Assembly: GCA_964022115.1 (NCBI GenBank)
Contig: CAXIBC010000082.1
Coordinates: 1-11,431 of the forward strand
DNA length: 11,431 nt
From: Oleispira sp964022115
GTDB taxonomy: Bacteria > Pseudomonadota > Gammaproteobacteria > Pseudomonadales > Oceanobacteraceae
Reading direction: 5' to 3'
Shown here: piece after piece, positions 1 to 5,319 of the stretch
Numbering within the stretch: position 1 is the stretch's first letter
How the letters are laid out: each line of letters begins with the position of its first letter
Notes under the pieces: generated by a model
Databases searched by the model: none
Seen by the model: the letters and a program-made list of their open reading frames with translations, nothing else
What the model was told of the DNA's origin: nothing
Translations under genes and position numbers: made by a program

Positions 1-46
1 CTCTTTTACTGATATCGGGCGTTCTTACCCATGTGATAGTAGGGTC

Positions 47-86
47 AAAGGCCACAGCTTTTGAAGCGTAGCTTCAAGTGGCTTTT
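47..86 (+). terminator. Stem-loop, possible terminator of the gene upstream of the window
   Basis: A perfect 7-bp hairpin with a 3-nt loop (61-67 with 71-77, loop GTA) is extended by a second stem, 47-55 with 78-86 (one G-U pair), with a 5-nt bulge at 56-60. The only T-run is four bases (83-86), and these lie inside the outer stem, so this is not a textbook intrinsic terminator. It could end a transcript entering from the left or be part of the structured region that follows. Confidence 0.35.
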
Positions 87-91
87 GGCGA

Positions 92-240
92 CTGCCAGGG
101 AAGGCAGGCCGGGAGGCACACCAGGGATGGTAAATAAGGTTGCTGTCGAATCAAACGAACACGCTTTGCATCTTTTAGTTTGAATATACGCCATCAAAAC
201 CAATCAACCTTCCCATCCCTGGGTCGCCTTCCTGCCAAAC
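92..240. repeat. Long imperfect inverted repeat, intergenic repeat element or structured RNA
   Basis: The arms pair in order: 103-108 with 231-236 (6 bp), 113-117 with 226-230 (5 bp, one G-U), 121-130 with 213-222 (10 bp perfect, CCAGGGATGG/CCATCCCTGG) and 136-142 with 205-211 (7 bp perfect). Between the inner arms are 62 nt that contain a further 6-bp pairing, 151-156 with 178-183. Bases 103-107 can instead pair with 92-96, giving a competing small hairpin. No ORF of note is present on either strand. The G+C-rich arms and the size of about 135 nt resemble REP/BIME or MITE-like intergenic repeats of gammaproteobacteria. A structured non-coding RNA is the alternative. No known RNA family was recognised. 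Confidence 0.5.
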
Positions 241-264
241 ATCTGAGTTGATGCTACAAAGAGC

Positions 265-352
265 AATCTGAAAATGCCGTATTAGTAAGCATTGGGGCAG
301 ATTTAAGTTTTTAAAAAATCCAATCAAAAGCATAAGACTTACGCTGCCCAAT
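265..352 (+). other. Two mutually exclusive stem-loops upstream of leuA
   Basis: AATCTG at 265-270 pairs perfectly with CAGATT at 298-303. Alternatively, 291-300 pairs with 344-352 (9 bp with one bulged G), extended by 304-308 with 337-341. The two structures share bases 298-300, so they cannot coexist. A TTTTT-AAAAAA stretch at 308-318 sits in the loop of the second. The arrangement is attenuator-like, but no leucine-rich leader peptide exists: short ORFs starting at 251, 274, 410, 450 and 463 carry at most one Leu codon each. The remaining bases up to leuA hold the putative promoter and a small hairpin (441-446 with 454-459). Confidence 0.3.
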
Positions 353-410
353 CATCCTAGAAATACCCCCATCATCCCCTCACTCAAAGCGAGCGCTTTC
401 TAACAAGCTA

Positions 411-419
411 TGTCATAAT
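411..419 (+). promoter_or_regulatory. Putative extended -10 promoter for leuA
   Basis: TGTCATAAT at 411-419 fits the extended -10 form (TG, one base, then a hexamer matching TATAAT at 5 of 6 positions). No -35 box is recognisable 16-18 bases upstream, which extended -10 promoters can tolerate. Initiation would fall near 426 and give a leader of about 63 nt, excluding the larger stem-loops at 92-352 from this transcript. Weak call from motif alone. Confidence 0.3.
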
Positions 420-488
420 TAAGGTAATAATTATCCTAGCACTGAGCGAATGACTCGGTCGCATGCAGCTTGAGTAGTGGAGCCTTAA

Positions 489-2036
489 ATGAGCCAAGAT
501 AAATTAATCATATTTGATACGACTATGCGTGATGGCGAGCAAAGCCCTGGCGCTTCGATGACGAAAGATGAAAAAATTCGCATCGGTAAAGCACTCGAAA
601 GAATGAAGGTTGATGTTATCGAAGCCGGTTTTGCAGCCGCTAGTCCAGGTGATTTTGAGGCCATACAAGCGGTTGCGGCAAACGTTAAAGACAGTCGTAT
701 TTGTAGCTTAGCGCGTGCAATTGATCGTGATATTGAGCATGCAGCAGAAGCTTTGAAGCAAGCCAATATGGCACGTATTCATACCTTTATTGCAACCTCT
801 CCTATTCATATGCAGCACAAGTTGCGTATGGAGCCTGATCAAGTTATTGAGCGTGCTGTATATGCGGTGAAAAAAGCGCGTAACTTCGTTGATGATGTTG
901 AGTTTTCTTGTGAAGATGCGGGTCGCTCAGAGATTGATTTCTTGTGTCGCATTATCGAAGCGGCTATTGATGCGGGTGCACGTACAATCAACATCCCTGA
1001 TACTGTTGGTTATGCTATCCCTGATGAGTTTGGTCGCACGATTAAGACGTTAATTGAGCGTATCCCGAATGCCGATAAAGCTATTTTCTCTGTACATTGT
1101 CATAACGATTTAGGGTTGGCGGTAGCTAACTCATTATCTGCTGTGGCTAATGGAGCGCGTCAGGTTGAATGTACTATTAATGGCTTAGGTGAGCGTGCAG
1201 GTAATGCATCGTTAGAAGAGCTTGTGATGGCAGCGCGTACCCGTCACGATTTATTTAATATCACTACGGGAATCGATGCGACTCAAATCGTGCCTACTTC
1301 ACGCTTAGTTTCTTCCATTACGGGTTTCCCTGTGCAGCCTAATAAGGCAATTGTGGGTGCTAATGCGTTTGCTCACGAGTCAGGTATCCACCAAGATGGT
1401 GTTTTAAAGCACCGTGAAACCTATGAAATCATGAAGGCGGAAGATGTAGGTTGGGGCGCGAATAAAATGATTATGGGTAAGCACTCAGGCCGTGCTGCAT
1501 TCCGTAGTCGTTTAGAAGAATTGGGTGTTAAATTTGATACCGATGAAGCGCTTAATAATGCATTTGCGCGGTTTAAAGAATTAGCAGATAAAAAGCATGA
1601 GATCTTCGATGAAGACCTGCAAGCTTTAGTCTCAGAGAGTAATGCTAAAACAGCTATTGAGCGTTTTAAGCTGGTCTCGCTATCTGCTCATAGTCAGACT
1701 GGAGAAACGCCAACCTCTGAAGTGATCTTGAAGATGGATGGTAGTGAGAAAAAAGCAAAAGCGGATGGTAGTGGTCCAGTCGATGCGGCTTTTAAAGCCA
1801 TTGAGCAGATTGTTGACTCTAAAGCCAATCTACAGCTTTATTCTGTTAACGCGATTACAGAAGGAACGGATTCTCAAGGTGAAGTGACGGTTCGCTTAGA
1901 AAAAGGCGGTCGTATTGTTAATGGTAATGGGGCTGATACCGATATCGTAATCGCTTCGGTCAAAGCCTATATCTGTGCATTAAATATGCTAATGGATGGC
2001 AAAGAACGCCAGCATCCTCAAACAGAAGGTGTGTAA
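489..2036 (+). CDS. leuA: 2-isopropylmalate synthase
   Basis: LeuA condenses acetyl-CoA with 2-oxoisovalerate to 2-isopropylmalate, the first committed step of leucine synthesis, in the cytoplasm. The 515 residues match the usual type I length (about 520 in Escherichia coli). The catalytic TIM barrel opens with FDTTMRDGEQSPG (9-21; R14, D15 and E17 are key residues) and has the metal-binding HCHND at 203-207 and the NGLGERAGN motif at 231-239. A linker (about 290-390) leads to the C-terminal LeuA allosteric domain (about 390-500), ending in GADTDIVIASVKAY (481-494), where leucine feedback inhibition acts in this family. GGAG at 479-482, six bases before ATG, fixes the start. It stands without leuBCD. 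The downstream gene begins 23 bases after the stop, so cotranscription is likely. No residue looks abnormal. Confidence 0.97.
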   Translation: MSQDKLIIFDTTMRDGEQSPGASMTKDEKIRIGKALERMKVDVIEAGFAAASPGDFEAIQAVAANVKDSRICSLARAIDRDIEHAAEALKQANMARIHTFIATSPIHMQHKLRMEPDQVIERAVYAVKKARNFVDDVEFSCEDAGRSEIDFLCRIIEAAIDAGARTINIPDTVGYAIPDEFGRTIKTLIERIPNADKAIFSVHCHNDLGLAVANSLSAVANGARQVECTINGLGERAGNASLEELVMAARTRHDLFNITTGIDATQIVPTSRLVSSITGFPVQPNKAIVGANAFAHESGIHQDGVLKHRETYEIMKAEDVGWGANKMIMGKHSGRAAFRSRLEELGVKFDTDEALNNAFARFKELADKKHEIFDEDLQALVSESNAKTAIERFKLVSLSAHSQTGETPTSEVILKMDGSEKKAKADGSGPVDAAFKAIEQIVDSKANLQLYSVNAITEGTDSQGEVTVRLEKGGRIVNGNGADTDIVIASVKAYICALNMLMDGKERQHPQTEGV

Positions 2037-2050
2037 GCGCTTAGCTTACA
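2032..2050 (+). other. Small hairpin at the leuA stop codon
   Basis: TGTAAGC at 2032-2038 and GCTTACA at 2044-2050 form a perfect 7-bp stem with a 5-nt loop that includes the leuA stop codon. No T-run follows, so termination is unlikely. It ends 9 bases before the next start codon, which lacks a clear ribosome binding site, so it may affect translation or mRNA processing between the two genes. Confidence 0.4.
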
Positions 2051-2059
2051 TATGTCGTC

Positions 2060-2821
2060 ATGCTAGAACAGCAGCGTATTGAATACTTACAGGCAATGGG
2101 CATCCAGTTATGGATGCCTCGACAACCTGTGGCACATGCAGCTGAGTCTTTGTGGCTAGCAGGGGCTGAGTCTCATCCAGAAGCCGGAAATACTTCGGCA
2201 GAGCACATTAAAGCAGGCCATGCTGCAGACTTATTGGCGGATATGGGTCTCGTTAATGCGGCCCCAATCCAGCAGCCTACTTCAAAGCCTATTGCTAAAG
2301 CATTAAAGCAAGAATCTGCTCAGCCAGAGGCTGCATCCGGTTTGCCAGCGGCTACTCCTGAGCAGAATATTGAGCCAGCTGTTAACGATAGACCTGTTGA
2401 TTTAACTGTCCCTGAATTTGAATTGCACTTTGCTCTTTGGCCTTGTGGCATTTTATGGGTATCGGGGCAGGTATTTGATCAAGGTGATTATAGATTTCAA
2501 ACATCTGTAAGTTATGCGCTATTGGGGAGCACAGTGCCTCAAGCTAATTATTCGCACTTTAAGTGGCCATACATTCAAGGTAGTAATGAAGATCAGAGTA
2601 CTGCTGTCGCTCTACGAGCATTAACAGTACAGTGGGAGTTCTTAAGTAGCCAAGGAGCGCGAGCTTGGGTTGCTGTGGATAGCTCAGGTCTAGAATGGCT
2701 ATCGAAAGTTGCTAATAAACCTTTGTATGCTGTTGATGAAAAGGATGAACTCTTTACGCTAATAGGCAAAAAACAGCTTTGGCAAGCCTTACAAACTCTA
2801 CCTCCAATGACGTTGTCTTAA
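2060..2821 (+). CDS. holD: Probable divergent DNA polymerase III psi subunit (HolD-like)
   Basis: Psi bridges the clamp loader to chi (HolC) and so to SSB in the replicase. Three things support the call. The gene sits directly before rimI, as holD does in E. coli. The N-terminus reads YLQAMGIQLWMPRQP (9-23), like the LGI-x-x-W chi-binding segment at the start of E. coli psi. The C-terminal part (about 118-247) can be laid on the psi domain, ending in QLWQAL (239-244) like ALWQQI in E. coli. Between them is an Ala/Pro/Gln/Glu-rich, probably disordered linker (about 40-115), making 253 residues against 137 in E. coli. Pseudomonad psi is known (from memory) as a large cryptic protein beside rimI. 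The start lacks a clear Shine-Dalgarno, but the N-terminal motif needs this ATG. It lies 4 bases before rimI. Confidence 0.65.
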   Translation: MLEQQRIEYLQAMGIQLWMPRQPVAHAAESLWLAGAESHPEAGNTSAEHIKAGHAADLLADMGLVNAAPIQQPTSKPIAKALKQESAQPEAASGLPAATPEQNIEPAVNDRPVDLTVPEFELHFALWPCGILWVSGQVFDQGDYRFQTSVSYALLGSTVPQANYSHFKWPYIQGSNEDQSTAVALRALTVQWEFLSSQGARAWVAVDSSGLEWLSKVANKPLYAVDEKDELFTLIGKKQLWQALQTLPPMTLS

Positions 2822-2825
2822 ATTT

Positions 2826-3278
2826 ATGCCAATTCGTATTATGCAAGAATCCGATCTAGCGGCCGTTATGGTTAACGAAAAAGCGGCCTACGATTTTCCT
2901 TGGACAGAAGCGATCATGGCGAGTAATCAAAAACGTCATTATTGTGTGGTTTATGAGTCGATAGCGACTCATAATCAAGTTTCAGAAATACTGGGTCACG
3001 CTATTTTAAGTACGGTAGTCGATGAAGCGAGCGTCCTAAATATCGCCGTTGCTCCAACGGCACAAAGGCAACGAATTGGCTTTCAGTTGATGGAAAACAT
3101 TTTAGCCTATGCGAGTGAGAAAGGGGCTGTAGAGGTTTTTTTAGAGGTGCGAGAGTCGAATCGTCCTGCATTTTCTATGTATCATCAATTCGGATTTAAC
3201 GAGGTTGGTATTCGTCGAAATTATTATCCTAGCGCTCAAGGGCGAGAGGATGCAATCTTACTTGCCTGCTATCTCTGA
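2826..3278 (+). CDS. rimI: Ribosomal protein bS18-alanine N-acetyltransferase
   Basis: RimI transfers acetyl from acetyl-CoA to the N-terminal alanine of ribosomal protein S18. The 150-residue protein is one GNAT domain. FPW (24-26), LNIAV (71-75), FLEVRESN (105-112), GFNE (123-126) and RRNYYP (130-135) follow E. coli RimI closely. The equivalents of the catalytic pair are E107 (in LEVR) and Y119. The acetyl-CoA loop reads QRQRIG (80-85), where the family normally has Q-x-x-G-x-G/A, so the first glycine is an arginine. The loop at about 43-54 is roughly five residues longer than in E. coli and is encoded partly by a DNA hairpin. Only 4 bases separate it from the psi-like gene, so the pair is probably translationally linked. 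TsaB is not in the window. Confidence 0.93.
   Translation: MPIRIMQESDLAAVMVNEKAAYDFPWTEAIMASNQKRHYCVVYESIATHNQVSEILGHAILSTVVDEASVLNIAVAPTAQRQRIGFQLMENILAYASEKGAVEVFLEVRESNRPAFSMYHQFGFNEVGIRRNYYPSAQGREDAILLACYL
2951..2974. repeat. Perfect 10-bp inverted repeat inside rimI
   Basis: TTATGAGTCG at 2951-2960 and CGACTCATAA at 2965-2974 form a perfect stem around a 4-nt loop (ATAG). It encodes residues 42-50 of RimI, in a loop between beta strands that is longer than in E. coli RimI. No T-run follows, so a terminator is unlikely. Confidence 0.6.
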
Positions 3279-3336
3279 CTATTAATTAATAGATCAAACA
3301 AACGCCTTATTTTGCGCTCACTTCATTATCATACCT

Positions 3337-3362
3337 GCGATAAATTATCGCTATTTTATCGC
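3337..3362. terminator. AT-rich stem-loop between convergent rimI and regA
   Basis: GCGATAAA at 3337-3344 pairs with TTTATCGC at 3355-3362 (8 bp, loop 10 nt). A third copy of the arm, TTATCGC at 3345-3351, also allows a near-palindrome with 3337-3343. The position between the two convergent gene ends (140-base gap) suits a bidirectional terminator. There is no long T-run on either strand, so the call is weak. A repeated protein-binding site is also possible. Confidence 0.3.
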
Positions 3363-3418
3363 GTCTGAGTTTAGTGCAGGACTTCTCTATCGTTTCTACG
3401 GCGACAATAATGCCAAGA

Positions 3419-3958
3419 CTAGTTTCTACTAGGGTGTTTTTGCAGCTTTCTTTGCAGGGTTCTGCGGTGCATGCCTAACGCTCGTGCGGTAGACGAAATA
3501 TTACCATCGTTTTCATGTAAAACCCGTTGGATGTGTTCCCATTCTAATCTTTCTACTGACATCGGACTGTCTTCAATCACCGCAGTTGAAGTCGTAACTT
3601 GACCTTCAAATGCATTAACCAGCTCTTTAACAGTCGCGGGTTTATGCAGATAATCAAAAGCCCCCAGCTTGATTGCTTCAACCGCTGTTGGAATACTGGC
3701 GAACCCCGTCAGTATGACAATGCGCGCAGCGGGTAGTTGAGTATTAAGTTGAGATATTAAGGCTAGGCCTGAATCCAGTCCTAACCTCAAATCTAAACTG
3801 ACCCAATCAAACTCTTGCTCTTGTATCAGTTTCAAAGCCTGCTCAGGGGTATTCGCATAGACTGTTTTATGGCCAATAAGTGATAAGCTACGACTCAAAA
3901 CTTGGGTGAATCGCTCTTCATCATCGATGATTAAAATACGTTTGCTAGCGGTGCTCAT
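3419..3958 (-). CDS. regA: RegA/PrrA/RoxR-family response regulator
   Basis: A cytoplasmic DNA-binding regulator phosphorylated by its partner RegB. The 179 residues hold a receiver domain (about 7-120) and a Fis-type helix-turn-helix (about 138-173). In the receiver, the acidic pair is D12/D13, the phosphorylated aspartate is D56 (in SLDLRLG), the switch threonine is T84 and the conserved lysine is K106 (in HKPA). WEHIQRV (140-146) and GMHRRTLQRKL (162-172) are the near-invariant signature of the RegA recognition helix region. I chose the ATG at 3958 because AAGGA lies 8 bases upstream of it on this strand. A longer reading to 4006 would add 16 uncharacteristic residues and overlap regB by 44 bases. 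With this start, regB ends 4 bases before, and its last codons form the ribosome binding site. Confidence 0.92.
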   Translation of the reverse strand: MSTASKRILIIDDEERFTQVLSRSLSLIGHKTVYANTPEQALKLIQEQEFDWVSLDLRLGLDSGLALISQLNTQLPAARIVILTGFASIPTAVEAIKLGAFDYLHKPATVKELVNAFEGQVTTSTAVIEDSPMSVERLEWEHIQRVLHENDGNISSTARALGMHRRTLQRKLQKHPSRN

Positions 3959-3962
3959 GTTT

Positions 3963-5219
3963 TTATTCCTTGCAAGGCAGGCTGATGATGCAGCTTGTCG
4001 AGCCATCTTTATTGGCGGCTAAATGCACCTGACCATTGAATTGTTCGATGCTAGCATTACTTAAATATAAGCCTAGCCCCATGCCGAATTCTTTTTCACT
4101 GCTAAATAAATAATCTTGTTTTAATTGTATGGCCGCCTTGCTATCAGGCTGGTGAATTGTCAGTTGCCAAAATCCATTCTTGATACCAGAAGATAATTCA
4201 ATCGTCTCTTGCCCAGCTTGGGTGGCATTATCGAGTAAATTAAGCAGTGCTTGATCAAGTAATGGCGATTTACGGATCCTAGCCTCTTTTTCAAGACCAT
4301 TATCTGTCCAAAGGGCTTTTGGTTGACTTAAGCGCCAGCGCTGCAATAAGGCAGTGAGCCATTGGTAAGCATTGCTGTATTGATCGTTATTATGAATGTC
4401 TCGTCCTGCAAGGGATAAGCGTTGTAAGGCTTGACGGCAGATCATTACTTGCTGGTGCAGTAGTTTACTATCCTCTTGATTAAGAGCGACTTGATGCTCT
4501 AAGCAATCGTTTAGCAGCATCTCCATGGTCATCAGTGGGGTGCCCATTTCGTGGGCTGTGCCCGCGGCTAATGTGGCAATGCCTATCAATTGTTCATTTT
4601 TGAGTTGTTTCTCGCGTAGGGCAGCTAGTTGTAGGCGCTTATTTTTGCTGGTTTCCATGAGCGCCGGAATGAATAAGCTTAAAGCGATTGTGCTGATGAC
4701 AAAGGTAAGCCACATGCCAGCGAGATGCCAATAGATTAATAACCCTTGTTCATTGCTCGCACCAGCAAGGTGGTGACTCGGCATAGAAGTTTCAATCGGT
4801 AAATAATATTGCGTGAGTAAGGTGTAATCAATGATGCAAGTAATAGCAATGAACCAAACCCAGAGCCTAGTGAGATTGTAAGCGGCGATGACGATTAAGA
4901 CGAGGAAGTATGAGATTAAAGGATTACCAGCGCCACCAGTGAAATAGAGAAAGAGTGTAATGATCTGGGTTTCAAATAATAAGTGTATGGCTAGGTGGTT
5001 TGGGGTTAAACCGTTGCGACTTTGTACAAAGCCCATAATTAGCAGTGGAATATAAGCGGTTAAAATAAACCAAGTCGGTAACGCGGGAGCGAAATGATTA
5101 AGCTCAAGATAGCTAACGAATGATAATAATAAGATTGCAATGATGAGGCGCAAGCTAGTTAAGCGAATCAAAACAAAACTTAGGTTATTATTCAGGTTGG
5201 ATAATGCCGGATTGTGCAT
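3963..5219 (-). CDS. regB: RegB/PrrB/RoxS-family redox sensor histidine kinase
   Basis: An inner-membrane kinase that in this family senses quinone pool redox state and phosphorylates RegA. The 418 residues begin with about six membrane segments (roughly 20-38, 50-66, 76-93, 100-116, 119-134, 165-187). GGAGNP (95-100) matches the family's quinone-binding GGxxNP loop. The H-box is AAGTAHEMGTPL (218-229) with H223. C261 in MICRQAL (259-265) matches the redox-active cysteine of RegB. The N-box is LLDNATQAG (328-336) with N331 and the G2 box is GMGLGL (379-384). The expected G1 box (D-x-G-x-G) is absent: the aligned stretch is IHQPDSKAA (355-363), without glycines, and the strand from there to the G2 box is short. 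The start ATG at 5219 has only a weak upstream ribosome binding site. Divergent from prfC. Confidence 0.9.
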   Translation of the reverse strand: MHNPALSNLNNNLSFVLIRLTSLRLIIAILLLSFVSYLELNHFAPALPTWFILTAYIPLLIMGFVQSRNGLTPNHLAIHLLFETQIITLFLYFTGGAGNPLISYFLVLIVIAAYNLTRLWVWFIAITCIIDYTLLTQYYLPIETSMPSHHLAGASNEQGLLIYWHLAGMWLTFVISTIALSLFIPALMETSKNKRLQLAALREKQLKNEQLIGIATLAAGTAHEMGTPLMTMEMLLNDCLEHQVALNQEDSKLLHQQVMICRQALQRLSLAGRDIHNNDQYSNAYQWLTALLQRWRLSQPKALWTDNGLEKEARIRKSPLLDQALLNLLDNATQAGQETIELSSGIKNGFWQLTIHQPDSKAAIQLKQDYLFSSEKEFGMGLGLYLSNASIEQFNGQVHLAANKDGSTSCIISLPCKE

Positions 5220-5252
5220 AAATTACATAAGTCTCGAAGATTGCTGGTCATT

Positions 5253-5284
5253 ATTATACGGTGTTGGCGAGTATTCTGTATAAT
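5253..5284. promoter_or_regulatory. Face-to-face overlapping promoters for regB (-) and prfC (+)
   Basis: On the plus strand TATAAT lies at 5279-5284, with TATACG at 5255-5260 as a poor -35 (18-base spacer). On the minus strand a perfect TATAAT lies at 5258-5253, with TATACA at 5282-5277 as -35 (4 of 6, 18-base spacer). Each -10 box thus overlaps the other's -35 box, and ATTATAC/GTATAAT form a 7-bp inverted repeat (5253-5259, 5278-5284). Predicted leaders are about 27 nt (regB) and 29 nt (prfC). Confidence 0.55.
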
Positions 5285-5319
5285 GCCGATTTTGATCCAT
5301 ATCATAGGCTAAACGCAAA

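Noticed and set aside
3..71. Open frame of 22 codons from the window edge to TAG 69-71, with a hydrophobic start (LLLISGVLTHVIVG), possibly the C-terminus of an upstream gene
   Set aside because: Too short to distinguish from chance, and its stop falls in the middle of the 61-77 hairpin, an odd place for a gene end. No family was recognised.
251..480. leuL-type leader peptide for attenuation of leuA
   Set aside because: Every short ATG-started ORF here has fewer than eight codons and at most one leucine codon.
1..488. Known structured RNAs (tRNA, 6S, 4.5S, tmRNA, RNase P) or a CRISPR array
   Set aside because: None of the diagnostic sequences was recognised and there are no regularly spaced direct repeats.
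3959..4006. 16-residue N-terminal extension of RegA
   Set aside because: It overlaps the end of regB, and the ATG at 3958 has a well-spaced AAGGA and the usual RegA N-terminal length.
4525..4734. 69-codon plus-strand ORF inside regB
   Set aside because: Antisense shadow of a well-supported kinase gene, without independent start signals.
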